64,000 nucleotides of DNA from Rummeliibacillus sp044763875 (GCF_044763875.1 NZ_JBIWGZ010000005.1:62001-126000), one strand, 5' to 3'; shown: positions 35,155 to 45,156, counted from the stretch's first letter. Translations and numbers: made by a program. The notes: generated by a model not told the origin, from the letters alone.

Positions 35155-35652
35155 TTATAAATTAAATGAAAAAACACCCATCAAAAGTAATGAAATCCCA
35201 GCAATTATTTGTAAGTAAGTTCCTATTCTTATTGGGATTTTTTTGTTTAATACTAATGCTATATATGAAAATAGAAATGCAAATGCTCCCATACTACAAA
35301 TGAGTAATGTTTCTTGTAATTGAAGCATACCAAAAGATACACTGACTGAAAAGGTATCTAAACTTGTGGTAACGGCTAATATTATTACTGGGATTTGTGC
35401 AGGCTTACTGTCTTTCGCTGCTAATAATAGATGTACGCCAATCATACTTAATAATAAACCTGAAATATTTTGAGCGATGTTTGATATATATGTAGCTAAC
35501 CATTCACCTACATGGAAACCAATGAAGGGAAAAATCATATGAAGAGCACCTGTCCATAAAGAAAGCCAAAAGCGATATTTCATTTGTGGCAACAGTAAAT
35601 AAATCGTCAAAACATCAATCGCTGTGATAATAGCGGCAAGAATTTCTGGCAC
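35155..35652 (-). CDS. mntP: Manganese efflux pump MntP-family protein
   Basis: 165 residues with five to six membrane spans and the MntP feature LAVTTSLDTFSVSVSFG containing the conserved Asp in a transmembrane helix, plus a related GIHV-type first half. Equivalent to ywlD. It should export Mn2+. Start is GTG after CGGAGGGAAA. It lies 55 bases upstream of ywlE in the transcription direction; a terminator (35738-35767) separates it from ywlC. Confidence 0.88.
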   Translation of the reverse strand: MPEILAAIITAIDVLTIYLLLPQMKYRFWLSLWTGALHMIFPFIGFHVGEWLATYISNIAQNISGLLLSMIGVHLLLAAKDSKPAQIPVIILAVTTSLDTFSVSVSFGMLQLQETLLICSMGAFAFLFSYIALVLNKKIPIRIGTYLQIIAGISLLLMGVFSFNL

Positions 35653-35737
35653 AATTTCCCTCCGTCCTTTAGGAATCTCTTTTATCCTATGTATCGAAGT
35701 TCATTAGTTATACCGTTTATATATCGTAAATTAAAAA

Positions 35738-35767
35738 GCCCCTTTATGATTATTCATAAAGAAGCTT
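35738..35767 (-). terminator. Terminator after ywlC
   Basis: AGCTTCTTTATGA / TCATAAAGGGGCT on the minus strand (13 bp with G-U pairs or mismatches at two positions), 4-base loop, followed by TTTTTAATTT. Confidence 0.88.
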
Positions 35768-35806
35768 TGAAATAAATGTGCTATTTAGCCATCAATAAAA
35801 ATCATT

Positions 35807-36847
35807 CTATTGCTTTTGAAAATCTTTTATATACCATTTGCTACCTGCTGATTTTTCTAGGCGATTCATAATAGCTGCACCTACACCGTCTGTTGAAGTA
35901 ACAGTTGCTAATACAATATCTGCAGCTGTCAAATCACATGCGCGCAATGCATGGAAAAGATTTGCCGCCATATCTTGTTTAGAGTCTCCAAATGTAAAGA
36001 ACCAATCTGAATTCAGATGTTCAAAACTTTGTGGTGCAAGCAACGCTACTTTATGACCTTGTTGTTGCAATTCTTTAATAGCCTCTAAAACTTGTTGTTC
36101 ATCTTGTTCTATTAAATATACAGGTGCATTTGGTGCATAATGTGTATATTTCATCCCTGGAGCGCGAGGTGCACCTGCCTTTTGCTCGATATGAGTTGGT
36201 TGCTTAACTTGGCCAATTACACTTTCAAACATTTCCTTTGTAATAGCGCCCGGTCTTAAAATGACAGGAGTTTCTAATGTAAGATCAATGACGGTTGATT
36301 CTACACCGATACCAGTTGCTCCTCCATCTAAGATCATAGGGATTTTACCTGCTAAATCTTGTTCAACATGAACGCCTTCTGTTGGACTAGGCTTCCCACT
36401 ACGGTTGGCACTTGGAGCAGCTACAGGTTTTCCTAGCTTTTGTAAAAGTTTCAATGCAACTGGATGATTAGGCATGCGAATACCAACTGTATCAAGACCT
36501 GCTGTTACACTAGCTGCTAATACATTTGGTTTTGCTTTGAAAATCATCGTTAAAGGACCTGGCCAAAACGCATCCATACATTTTCTTGCTTTATATGAAA
36601 TATTATCCACATAATTTTCAAGTTCATCGAAAGTACCAATATGGACAATAAGCGGATTATCTGATGGTCTTCCTTTTGCAGAATAGATTTTTTTGACTGC
36701 TGTTTCATTTGTAGCTACGGCACCTAGTCCATAAACTGTTTCTGTTGGAAAAGCAACTAGCTCTCCACTAGTTAACAAATTCACAGCTTGTGAATAACTT
36801 TTTTCGGAATCCACATTGTTATCCACAATGAGACGTTGTGTTTCCAT
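35807..36847 (-). CDS. ywlC: L-threonylcarbamoyladenylate synthase (Sua5/YwlC)
   Basis: 346 residues: the YrdC catalytic domain (about 15-205) with LTSGELVAFPTETVYGLGA, KGRPSDNPLIVHI, FWPGPLTMIF, GIRMPNHPVA and APSANRSGKPSPT, plus the C-terminal Sua5 domain (about 230-340) after a linker with APGMKYTHYAP. It makes threonylcarbamoyl-AMP for t6A tRNA modification. It lies downstream of spoIIR, about 100 bases away. Confidence 0.95.
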   Translation of the reverse strand: METQRLIVDNNVDSEKSYSQAVNLLTSGELVAFPTETVYGLGAVATNETAVKKIYSAKGRPSDNPLIVHIGTFDELENYVDNISYKARKCMDAFWPGPLTMIFKAKPNVLAASVTAGLDTVGIRMPNHPVALKLLQKLGKPVAAPSANRSGKPSPTEGVHVEQDLAGKIPMILDGGATGIGVESTVIDLTLETPVILRPGAITKEMFESVIGQVKQPTHIEQKAGAPRAPGMKYTHYAPNAPVYLIEQDEQQVLEAIKELQQQGHKVALLAPQSFEHLNSDWFFTFGDSKQDMAANLFHALRACDLTAADIVLATVTSTDGVGAAIMNRLEKSAGSKWYIKDFQKQ

Positions 36848-36948
36848 GTCATTTCCTCCCTATATATAAGAGTTTTCAGAAAGTTATACACAATTTGTTG
36901 ATAACATTGTGAATAATGTGGACAATTTACCAAATATTGTGGGTAACT

Positions 36949-37566
36949 CTAATCTTCAAAAAAGCTCTTAAACCATTCGATAATAAAAAATTTCGGCTTT
37001 TCTTCTTCTTCCTCTTCTACTTTTTCCTTTGATTCTTCATCACGATAGCAAACCTTTGGAAATAAGCCGCACCACCAATTATCTCCCTTACCAGCACCAA
37101 TTGTCACGACAATTGCTTGATACTTATCTTGTGCATACATTTTGTAATCATCGCGTTTTGGTGGAAATAATGCATTCGTTGTTGTGATTTTTATCTGTTC
37201 ATTCCCCATTTCTGGGGATAACTTATTTTTAATTTGATTTTCAATTGTTGATAAGTTCAGTTCTGTGGATGAATTTTGTTGTACGGCCTTTTCTAAAATC
37301 GGTTTAATCTTTTCCACTAACTGATGTTTATATTGTTGGTCCGATGCAGAATTACTATTGGCAATGATGCGAAATCTTGGCTGCTCTAGTTCTGTGCTAT
37401 ATTGCTGAGTTAAAAAGCCTTGTATAATAAGAAGTACCAATTGTATAAGTAAAAGCGAAGTTATAAATTGTAAAAGTATATTCACTTGTGATTGTTTTTT
37501 TGGTTGTTTAATAGTGTAGTAAGATAATTCTTGCGGTTGTTTAATAGCGTTATAATCTTCTATCAT
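36949..37566 (-). CDS. spoIIR: Stage II sporulation protein R
   Basis: 205 residues from the ATG at 37566, which GGAGGGG serves; an upstream frame to 37599 overlaps this site. It has a membrane/signal segment (about 33-52, LLQFITSLLLIQLVLLIIQGF) and then the SpoIIR hallmark PRFRIIANSNSASDQQYKHQLV with GAGKGDNWWCGLFPKVC near the C-terminus; the tail is Glu/Lys-rich. It is the secreted forespore signal that triggers pro-sigma-E processing by SpoIIGA. A sigma-F promoter is expected; GTATG-N15-GGTGAATAAA at the prmC end is an imperfect candidate. Confidence 0.92.
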   Translation of the reverse strand: MIEDYNAIKQPQELSYYTIKQPKKQSQVNILLQFITSLLLIQLVLLIIQGFLTQQYSTELEQPRFRIIANSNSASDQQYKHQLVEKIKPILEKAVQQNSSTELNLSTIENQIKNKLSPEMGNEQIKITTTNALFPPKRDDYKMYAQDKYQAIVVTIGAGKGDNWWCGLFPKVCYRDEESKEKVEEEEEEKPKFFIIEWFKSFFED

Positions 37567-37611
37567 ATTGTATCCCCTCCATGACTCTATCATGGACAAA
37601 GAGATTACTAT

Positions 37612-38478
37612 TTATTCACCTAATTCACAAAAAACCATACGATTTTTTCCGTTTATATCTTGTAAAATATCAATTTTCGCCTGTGGAAAACTTTCTTTAA
37701 ACAATGTAGCAACTGCTGACCCCTGTGCATAACCTATTTCCACACCTATAAAACTAGGTTTCGTCATTAAGTTTGGTAGATTCTTTGCTAGTCTTTTATA
37801 AAGTGCTAGTCCCTCTTCTTCTGCAAAAAGTGCTGTGTGAGGTTCATGATCAAGCACCACTTCTGACATTTCTTTTGCCTCATCGTATGCAATGTATGGA
37901 GGATTGGAAAGTACGACTTGCCATTTCTGCTGTTCAATTGGCGCCGTTAAATCTCCCTCTTCAAAATGAATAGTTGCCTCCAGCGTCTCTGCATTCTTCA
38001 TAGCTACGTTTAAAGCATCTATTGAAATATCTGTTGCTGTTACATTTAAACTTGGTATTTCCTTTTTCATCGTGATCGCAATTGCACCACTTCCAGTACC
38101 AATATCCGCTAGTTGAATAGTAGGCTTGTCTCCAAAAATACGCTTTATACGCTTCGCAGCTTCTACGATTAGTTCCTCTGTTTCAGGTCTAGGAATTAGA
38201 ACAGATTCATTAACCTTAAACGGCCGACCATAAAATTCTTCCTCACCTATAATATACTGAATTGGCATCCCTTTTGCGTGAGATTCAAGCATTTTCCAAA
38301 AATCTTCACAATCTTCTTCCGTAATTTCATCACGCATGCTTGTTAGTAAATCCGTGTACGATTTTTTTAATACATGTTGTAATAGCAATCTTGCAGCTAC
38401 TTCTTCTCGACCATTATCCCTTAAAAAAGAAGAAGCCCCATTCAGGGCCTCATAAACAAAATTAAATTGTTGTGTCAT
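37612..38478 (-). CDS. prmC: Release factor glutamine methyltransferase PrmC
   Basis: 288 residues: helical N-terminal domain (about 1-90) and a class I SAM methyltransferase with ADIGTGSGAIAITMKKE and the substrate motif VVLSNPPYIAYDEA. It methylates the GGQ glutamine of release factors. Its start overlaps the prfA end by 17 bases, so the pair is cotranscribed and coupled. An internal motif ESVLIPRPETEELI is also conserved. Confidence 0.95.
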   Translation of the reverse strand: MTQQFNFVYEALNGASSFLRDNGREEVAARLLLQHVLKKSYTDLLTSMRDEITEEDCEDFWKMLESHAKGMPIQYIIGEEEFYGRPFKVNESVLIPRPETEELIVEAAKRIKRIFGDKPTIQLADIGTGSGAIAITMKKEIPSLNVTATDISIDALNVAMKNAETLEATIHFEEGDLTAPIEQQKWQVVLSNPPYIAYDEAKEMSEVVLDHEPHTALFAEEEGLALYKRLAKNLPNLMTKPSFIGVEIGYAQGSAVATLFKESFPQAKIDILQDINGKNRMVFCELGE

Positions 38479-39541
38479 TTAATGCATCCAATTTTTTGGC
38501 TTGTTCTTCTAAGATCAAAGCATCGATAACGTCATCTAGTTTACCTTCAATAATTTGGTCGAGTTTTTGAATTGTTAAACCAATGCGGTGATCTGTCACT
38601 CGGTTTTGTGGATAGTTGTAAGTACGGATACGTTCTGAACGATCCCCAGTACCTACTGCTGATTTACGTTCTGCATCGTATTCGCTTTGTGCATCTTGTT
38701 GTAATTTATCATAAACACGAGCACGAAGGACTTTCATCGCTTTTTCACGGTTTTTCAATTGAGAACGTTCATCTTGCATGGCAACAACGATACCTGTTGG
38801 AATATGTGTCATACGAACTGCAGATGCTGTTTTGTTGACGTGCTGACCACCAGCACCTGATGCGTGATAAATATCTACGCGAATATCTTTTTCTTGAAGA
38901 TCTAATTCCACTTCTTCAGCTTCTGGCATAACAACAACAGTTGATGTTGATGTATGAACACGTCCCTGTGATTCAGTTTCCGGTACACGTTGTACACGGT
39001 GTGCACCACTTTCAAATTTGAATTTAGAATAAGCACCTTGACCGTTAATCAAAAAGACGATTTCTTTATATCCACCAAGTTCTGTTGGGTTTGCGTTCAT
39101 GATTTCAATCTTCCAGCCTTGTGTTTCAGCATATTTGCTATACATACGGAATAGTGAGTTTGCGAATAGTGCAGCTTCATCACCGCCAGCAGCACCACGA
39201 ATTTCCATAATAACGTTTTTGCTATCGTTCGGATCTTTTGGAATTAATAAAATACGAAGGCGTTCTTCGAAATTTACGATTTGTTTTTCTAAACCGTTAA
39301 CTTCTTCCTTCACCATTTCTTTCATTTCTGCATCTAATTTATCTTCTAGCATTTCTTTTGCATCTGCTAATTGTTCTTTTGCTGATTTGTATTCACGATA
39401 CACTTCTACAGTTTCTTGAATATCAGATTGTTCCTTTGAATACTTTGCTAATTTTTTTGAGTCAGATACGACATCTGGATCGCTTAGAAGTTCGTTTAGT
39501 TTATCATAACGATCTTCAACAGCTTGTAGGCGATCAAACAT
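38462..39541 (-). CDS. prfA: Peptide chain release factor 1
   Basis: 359 residues. The catalytic GGQ is in HASGAGGQHVNKTASAVRMTH and the codon-recognition region is RVQRVPETESQGRVHTSTSTV; N- and C-terminal domains are full length. It recognises UAA and UAG stop codons. First gene of a prfA-prmC-spoIIR run. Confidence 0.97.
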   Translation of the reverse strand: MFDRLQAVEDRYDKLNELLSDPDVVSDSKKLAKYSKEQSDIQETVEVYREYKSAKEQLADAKEMLEDKLDAEMKEMVKEEVNGLEKQIVNFEERLRILLIPKDPNDSKNVIMEIRGAAGGDEAALFANSLFRMYSKYAETQGWKIEIMNANPTELGGYKEIVFLINGQGAYSKFKFESGAHRVQRVPETESQGRVHTSTSTVVVMPEAEEVELDLQEKDIRVDIYHASGAGGQHVNKTASAVRMTHIPTGIVVAMQDERSQLKNREKAMKVLRARVYDKLQQDAQSEYDAERKSAVGTGDRSERIRTYNYPQNRVTDHRIGLTIQKLDQIIEGKLDDVIDALILEEQAKKLDALNDTTI

Positions 39542-40095
39542 TATTTTTCACCTGTACCTTTCTTTAATCAATTTATTAATTTGTATTTCTTATATGTGCT
39601 GTCACGTGTTAATACATAAATTCTTATTTATTTCTATCCAGCTAAGGAGAATAGAGCCTCGTGTATTCACATTAGGTGAACCTGATAGCCGTTGTTCCTG
39701 AGGTTACTATTCCCCCCCAGAAAACATTTGCAACTGGACGTGGCGACTTTAAGGATATCCATCTCTAAACAGTCCCTAGCAAGACGAAAGACGCTTTCGA
39801 TTTGGATTTGCAATAGCTTATCTATTCTGGATAAGCCACTTCCACTTTTATATGCTCCTTAAATAGTATAATGAAAAAAAGTTGCTATCGCTACTCTTTT
39901 AGAACATCAAGACTGCTATTTTGTGTTTTTCTTGATATTTTGAGTCTTTTTATGTATAGCAATATAAAGCAACTAATTCAATTTTGGATTTTAATACTCT
40001 AGTTAAACGCATACTCAAGGTTCTATTAGCTCCGCTCGGCTTTTGTTTAGCACTACACAAAACTTCATTTGTACTACTCACCTGATATAAGATAA
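39542..40095. other. Intergenic region between tdk and prfA, no gene
   Basis: About 550 bases. It should contain the prfA promoter. A hairpin GCTTATC-N7-GATAAGC is at 39816-39836. The central part (about 39640-39800) is more GC-rich than its flanks, with a run of eight C near 39710, and has the look of degenerate repeat DNA, but I match it to none of the window's repeat families. Confidence 0.35.
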
Positions 40096-40124
40096 AAGAG
40101 GGGTAGCAATTTGCCACTCCTCTT
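40096..40124 (-). terminator. tdk terminator
   Basis: Minus strand AGAGGAGTGGCAA / TTGCTACCCCTCT with one G-U and one A-C pair, then TTTTATC. Confidence 0.82.
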
Positions 40125-40132
40125 TCTTTGCA

Positions 40133-40729
40133 TTACTCAGCCATATTTGTTTGACCTGTTGGTACTGCATGGTGATGGCGGCAACGAGGTTCATAAGCTT
40201 CTGCAGCCCCTACCAGAATAACAGGATCATCAGCTTTTGCAGGTTGTCCATTAATCAGTCTTTGTGTTCTACTTGCTGGTGAACCACAAACACTACAAAC
40301 AGCTTGTAGTTTTGTCACTTGCTCAGCAATCGCCATTAATTCTGGCATTGGACCAAACGGAACACCTTTGAAATCTTGATCAAGTCCAGCTAGTATTACA
40401 CGATAGCCGTGATTAGCCAACTTCTGAACGGTTTCAATAATATCTTCTTCAAAGAATTGTGCTTCATCAATTGCAACAACATCAAAATCATCTGTAAGAT
40501 AATTCCACATTTCAGTAGACTTTTCAATTGGATGGGCAATTACCGTTGCACCATTGTGACTAACAACTGCTTCTTCGCTATATCGATTATCAATTTTCGG
40601 CTTAAAAACGGCAATCTTTTGTTTTGCAAATTGTGCTCTGCGCACACGTCGAATCAATTCTTCGGACTTTCCTGAAAACATACTGCCACAGATTACTTCA
40701 ATCCAGCCATTTTGAGTCATAACGTACAT
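40133..40729 (-). CDS. tdk: Thymidine kinase
   Basis: 198 residues of the type II TK family. P-loop GSMFSGKSEELIRRVRRAQ, Walker B-like VVAIDEAQFFEEDI, ILAGLDQDFKGVPFGPMPELM and the zinc site CSVCGSPASRTQR with CRHHH at the C-terminus. It phosphorylates thymidine for salvage. AAAGGAG precedes the ATG. Confidence 0.96.
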   Translation of the reverse strand: MYVMTQNGWIEVICGSMFSGKSEELIRRVRRAQFAKQKIAVFKPKIDNRYSEEAVVSHNGATVIAHPIEKSTEMWNYLTDDFDVVAIDEAQFFEEDIIETVQKLANHGYRVILAGLDQDFKGVPFGPMPELMAIAEQVTKLQAVCSVCGSPASRTQRLINGQPAKADDPVILVGAAEAYEPRCRHHHAVPTGQTNMAE

Positions 40730-40884
40730 TGACTAGACTCCTTTCGAAACGTATATCCATCATCATACCGAAAAAAATACTTGATTTCCGCTCTTTTTTT
40801 TCGGTAAATAATATGTTATGTGTGATGTATTTATTATTTAAAACAACGAGCTCTATACTACACGAAAATACTTTTTGTCGCAAG

Positions 40885-40926
40885 AAAAATACCTGCCTTG
40901 CAATGAATTGCTAGGCAGGTATTTTT
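40885..40926. terminator. rpmE terminator
   Basis: AAAAATACCTGCC / GGCAGGTATTTTT, 13-bp perfect stem with 16-base loop, 15 bases after the rpmE stop; both flanks carry A/T runs. Confidence 0.92.
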
Positions 40927-40940
40927 GTGTTCTAGATAAA

Positions 40941-41141
40941 TTATTTAAGACCGTATTTTTTGTTGAAACGATCCACACGTCCATCAGCAGACGCGAATTT
41001 TTGACGGCCAGTATAGAATGGGTGGCAATCGCTGCAAAATTCAACAACGATGTCTCCTTTAACTGAACCTGTTTTGAAAGAATTACCACAAGAGCAAGTT
41101 ACTGTAGCTTCTTTGTATTCTGGGTGAATTCCTGGTTTCAT
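40941..41141 (-). CDS. rpmE: 50S ribosomal protein L31 (zinc-binding form)
   Basis: 66 residues, MKPGIHPEYKEATVTCSCGNSF then VEFCSDCHPFYTG. The C-x-C (16, 18) and C-x-x-C (36, 39) pairs show the zinc-containing C+ form RpmE rather than the zinc-free YtiA type. Surface ribosomal protein. Single gene with its own terminator. GAGAGGAGAT precedes the ATG. Confidence 0.97.
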   Translation of the reverse strand: MKPGIHPEYKEATVTCSCGNSFKTGSVKGDIVVEFCSDCHPFYTGRQKFASADGRVDRFNKKYGLK

Positions 41142-41367
41142 GTTTGGTATCTCCTCTCGCCCTGAACCATCTGGAACAGAGTATTATCGAACTGTTGCCT
41201 TACACGACCCAGATTAGTTTGTCGCATATGCAACGCGTATGAAATGCATTATCCGTAGTATAACAAGAATCCTAAAAAGGTGCAACTACTTAATATTAAA
41301 ATATCGCCATTTCTTATAAAAATATTTTATTATAAATGCATTAATACTAATGTATGTGGGATTTCAC

Positions 41368-42657
41368 TTAAATTAAGCCTTTACCATTTCGTGCAGCTTT
41401 CATATCTGTATTCAATGTTTCAAAGAATTCTTCGTTCGTTTTTGTATTACGCAATTTTTTTAGGAAGCGTTCTGCAAAATCTGGTGAGTCTGAGAATGTT
41501 TTGCGAATTGCCCAAAGTTTATCAAGTTGTTCTTTTGGAATTAACAATTCTTCTTTACGAGTACCTGAACGTCGAATATCGATTGCTGGGAAAATACGAC
41601 GTTCTGCTAGACTACGATCTAGATGTAGTTCTAAGTTACCAGTACCTTTGAATTCTTCATAGATTACCTCGTCCATACGTGATCCAGTATCAATAAGAGC
41701 TGTTGCTAAAATCGTCAAGCTACCGCCTTCTTCAATATTTCGTGCAGCACCAAAGAAGCGTTTCGGTCTATGGAATGCCGCTGGATCAATACCACCTGAT
41801 AATGTACGTCCACTTGGAGGGATTACTAGATTATATGCACGTGCAAGTCTTGTAATCGAATCCATCAGAATAATAACATCGCGTTTATGCTCTACAAGTC
41901 GCATTGCTCGCTCTAAAACAAGCTCTGCTACTTTTACATGATTTTCTGGTAATTCATCGAACGTCGAACTAACAACATCTGCTTTTACTGAACGCTCAAT
42001 ATCCGTTACTTCTTCTGGTCGTTCATCGATTAATAGAACGATTAATTCAGATTCAGGATATTTCTCTGTAATTGCATTGGCGATCTCTTTTAAAAGTAAT
42101 GTTTTACCTGCTTTTGGTGGTGCTACGATTAAACCTCGTTGTCCGAAACCAACTGGTGCAACTAAATCCATAATACGTGTGGATAGTTTTGTAGGTGTTG
42201 TTTCTAGTTTGACATGTCGATCTGGATATAGTGGCGTAAGCGCTGGAAAATGCACGCGTTCTTTCGCTATCTCAGGATCTTCACCATTTACTGCTTCCAC
42301 ATGCAAAAGACCGTAGTAGCGTTCATTTTCTTTCGGTGGGCGGACTTTTCCCGTTACTTTATCACCATTTCTAAGGCTAAAACGGCGAATTTGGGATGCT
42401 GAAATATAGATATCTTCTGAACTTGGTGAATAGTTGATAGGGCGCAAGAAACCAAAGCCCTCTTGTTGGATAATTTCTAAAACACCTTCCATGAAGAAGT
42501 AGCCTTCACTTTCAGCACGTGATTTTAGAATTGCAAAAATTAATTCTTTTTTAGTCAACTTTCCATAATATGAAATTTTGTATTCTCGCGCAAGCGCATA
42601 CAAGTCCTTTAATTTCATATCTTCTAGTTGAGAAATTGTCATTGTCGTCATAGGCAT
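41368..42657 (-). CDS. rho: Transcription termination factor Rho
   Basis: 429 residues. N-terminal Rho domain with MKLKDLYALAREYKISYYGKLTKKELI, the cold-shock-like RNA-binding domain with GFGFLRPINYSPSSEDIYIS, then the RecA-like ATPase with P-loop VAPPKAGKTLLLKEIA, LLIDERPEEVTD and SGGIDPAAFHRPKRFFGAARNIEEGGSLTI. Hexameric RNA helicase. It lies downstream of glpX in transcription order but beyond the glpX terminator. Confidence 0.96.
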   Translation of the reverse strand: MPMTTMTISQLEDMKLKDLYALAREYKISYYGKLTKKELIFAILKSRAESEGYFFMEGVLEIIQQEGFGFLRPINYSPSSEDIYISASQIRRFSLRNGDKVTGKVRPPKENERYYGLLHVEAVNGEDPEIAKERVHFPALTPLYPDRHVKLETTPTKLSTRIMDLVAPVGFGQRGLIVAPPKAGKTLLLKEIANAITEKYPESELIVLLIDERPEEVTDIERSVKADVVSSTFDELPENHVKVAELVLERAMRLVEHKRDVIILMDSITRLARAYNLVIPPSGRTLSGGIDPAAFHRPKRFFGAARNIEEGGSLTILATALIDTGSRMDEVIYEEFKGTGNLELHLDRSLAERRIFPAIDIRRSGTRKEELLIPKEQLDKLWAIRKTFSDSPDFAERFLKKLRNTKTNEEFFETLNTDMKAARNGKGLI

Positions 42658-42752
42658 AACACCACTCTTAATATAATATTGTTAAGAAAAATAATTCGAA
42701 ATATGGTATGTGAGTTTTACGAGTTTTTGAATGGAATGAACATTAAGAAGAA

Positions 42753-42770
42753 GCCCGGCTGATGCCGGGC
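42753..42770 (-). terminator. glpX terminator
   Basis: Perfect 7-bp GC-rich stem GCCCGGC / GCCGGGC with a 4-base loop, followed on the minus strand by TTCTTCTTAAT. Confidence 0.85.
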
Positions 42771-42786
42771 AAGTAAAAATTGAAGT

Positions 42787-43755
42787 TTAGTCTTGCATAA
42801 ATAGTTTTGGTTTTTTAGTCAAACTATGTCTGCCTTCGATAAAACGAACAGTTCCTGATTTTGCACGCATTACGACTGATTCGGTTGTACAGTGACCACC
42901 TTTAAATTGGACACCTTTCAATAGTTCGCCGTCTGTTACTCCAGTTGCAGCAAAGATTGCGTCATCACCTTTAACTAAATCATCCATTTTCAACACTGTA
43001 TTGACTTCGATGCCCATTTTATGGCAACGTTCTAATTCTTCATCATTTGAAGGAATAAGTCTACCTTGGAATTCTCCCCCAAGACATTTTAGTGCTACAG
43101 CTGCGATTACGCCTTCTGGTGCACCACCTGTACCAAATAGGATATCAACACCTGTTTCATCAAATGCAGTGTTTATAGCTGCTGCTACGTCACCATCTGA
43201 GATGAATTTAATACGAGCACCAGCTGCACGAATTTGATCAACGATTGGTTGGTGACGTTCACGATTTAATAATGTGGCCACAACGTCTTCGATATTTTTA
43301 TTTTTTGCTTTTGCTACTGCACGTAAATTGTCAATAACAGATGCTTCAATATCGATTTTACCTGCTGCTTCTGGACCAACTGCGATTTTTTCCATATACA
43401 TATCAGGTGCATGGAGTAAGTTACCGCGATCGGCAATTGCTAATACTGTTAAAGCATTACCACTTCCTGCTGCTACGATGTTAGTACCTTCTAGTGGATC
43501 AACTGCGATGTCAACTTGAGGGCCTTCTGGATCAGAGCCAAGTTTTTCACCGATGTAAAGCATTGGCGCTTCATCCATTTCGCCTTCGCCAATTACAACA
43601 ACTGCATCCATTGGAATTGAATCAAATACTTGGCGCATTGCTGTAGTTGCTGCGTCATCTGCTTCCATTTTTAATCCACGGCCCATCCATCTTGCTGAGG
43701 CGATTGCTGCCGCTTCTGTTACACGTACTACTTCCATTGATAAACTGCGTTTCAT
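42787..43755 (-). CDS. glpX: Fructose-1,6-bisphosphatase class II
   Basis: 322 residues. Metal- and phosphate-binding motifs VVIGEGEMDEAPMLYIGEKLG and AVDPLEGTNIVAAG, then FGTGGAPEGVIAAVALKCLGGE, are conserved. It dephosphorylates fructose-1,6-bisphosphate in gluconeogenesis. Sits just after murAB, as in B. subtilis. CGGGAGGAACAG precedes the ATG. Confidence 0.95.
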   Translation of the reverse strand: MKRSLSMEVVRVTEAAAIASARWMGRGLKMEADDAATTAMRQVFDSIPMDAVVVIGEGEMDEAPMLYIGEKLGSDPEGPQVDIAVDPLEGTNIVAAGSGNALTVLAIADRGNLLHAPDMYMEKIAVGPEAAGKIDIEASVIDNLRAVAKAKNKNIEDVVATLLNRERHQPIVDQIRAAGARIKFISDGDVAAAINTAFDETGVDILFGTGGAPEGVIAAVALKCLGGEFQGRLIPSNDEELERCHKMGIEVNTVLKMDDLVKGDDAIFAATGVTDGELLKGVQFKGGHCTTESVVMRAKSGTVRFIEGRHSLTKKPKLFMQD

Positions 43756-43849
43756 TTTTTACTGTTCCTCCCGTTTTCCTGTCTTTTTGACTGGAATCGT
43801 TTCAAACTAAACCTATTATAGCACACAGAACTTTGTCTGCGGATTTTTT

Positions 43850-45142
43850 TCAGTTTGATCTATTGGTCACACTGTTTTTGGAGTCTGGTTCGATTGTTTC
43901 TCTGTAAATATCTGCACCTAAAGCTTGTAATTTAGCGATAATATCGCTATAACCACGCTCGATGTGATAGATATCGTGAATTTCTGTTTCACCTTTAGCA
44001 AGTAATCCAGCAATAATTAAAGCAGCTCCTGCACGTAAATCTGTTGCAGTAACTGTAGCAGCCTCTAACTTGCTCGGACCTGTAATAATAGCTGAACGTC
44101 CTTCTACTTTTGCATTTGCATTCATTCTGATAATTTCATCGATATGTTTGAAACGAGCAGAATAAACTGTATCTGTAACTATAGAAGAACCATTTGCTTG
44201 TGTTAATAGAACAGTAAATGGTTGTTGTAAATCTGTTGGAAATCCTGGGTATACCAATGTTTTAATATCAACTGATTTCAAAGCATCTGTTTTCGGAATG
44301 ATAATTCGTTCTTCCTCTTCGATTACCTTTACGCCCATTTCACGTAATTTTGCTGTTACCGCTTCTAAATGTAGTGGAATTACATTATCAATAATCACAC
44401 CATCACCTACTGCAGCAGCCATAATCATATATGTTCCTGCTTCGATACGATCTGGAATGATTGTATGATTAGTACCATGCAATTCTTCTACACCTTCGAT
44501 ACGAATAACATTCGTACCTGCGCCTTTGATCTTTGCACCCATATTCGTTAATAATGTAGCAACATCAATAATCTCAGGTTCTTTTGCTGCATTTTCAATT
44601 ACTGTTTTACCTTTTGCTAGCACAGCTGCAAGCATAATATTAATCGTAGCACCTACGCTACTCACATCTAAGTAAATTTTGGCACCATGTAGTTCTTCTG
44701 CACGTAGATAAATAGCTCCGTGCTCATTTGTAACTTGTGCACCTAAAGCTTCAAATCCTTTGATATGTTGGTCAATTGGGCGTGGTCCTAAATGACATCC
44801 TCCTGGTAGGCCAATTACTGCTTTTTTAAAACGACCTAGCATAGCACCCATTAAGTAATATGAAGCACGTAGTTTTTTGACATTACCATTTGGTAATGGC
44901 ATATCAATCATTGGACGAGGATCAATTACCATGTGACCGTCTATAAATTCAACTTCTCCGCCAATTTCTTCAAGTAAGGCCTTCAACGTCCATACATCTA
45001 AAATTTCTGGTAATCCTTCAATAGTTACAGGAGAATTAGCCAAAATAGAAGCTGGTATTAGAGCAACTGCACTGTTTTTAGCGCCACTAACTTTAATCGT
45101 GCCTTTTAAATGTTTTTCTCCTGCAATTTTATATACGTCCAT
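43850..45142 (-). CDS. murAB: UDP-N-acetylglucosamine 1-carboxyvinyltransferase MurA2
   Basis: 430 residues, second MurA paralog in the window. Motifs GAKNSAVALIPASIL, LPGGCHLGPRPIDQH with the PEP-site Cys, and GFPTDLQQPF are intact, so it is likely active. In B. subtilis murAB (murZ) is dispensable and murAA essential. It follows fsa by 14 bases and precedes glpX. AAGGAGATT is the ribosome binding site. Confidence 0.95.
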   Translation of the reverse strand: MDVYKIAGEKHLKGTIKVSGAKNSAVALIPASILANSPVTIEGLPEILDVWTLKALLEEIGGEVEFIDGHMVIDPRPMIDMPLPNGNVKKLRASYYLMGAMLGRFKKAVIGLPGGCHLGPRPIDQHIKGFEALGAQVTNEHGAIYLRAEELHGAKIYLDVSSVGATINIMLAAVLAKGKTVIENAAKEPEIIDVATLLTNMGAKIKGAGTNVIRIEGVEELHGTNHTIIPDRIEAGTYMIMAAAVGDGVIIDNVIPLHLEAVTAKLREMGVKVIEEEERIIIPKTDALKSVDIKTLVYPGFPTDLQQPFTVLLTQANGSSIVTDTVYSARFKHIDEIIRMNANAKVEGRSAIITGPSKLEAATVTATDLRAGAALIIAGLLAKGETEIHDIYHIERGYSDIIAKLQALGADIYRETIEPDSKNSVTNRSN

Positions 45143-45156
45143 TTGAATCTCCTTAT

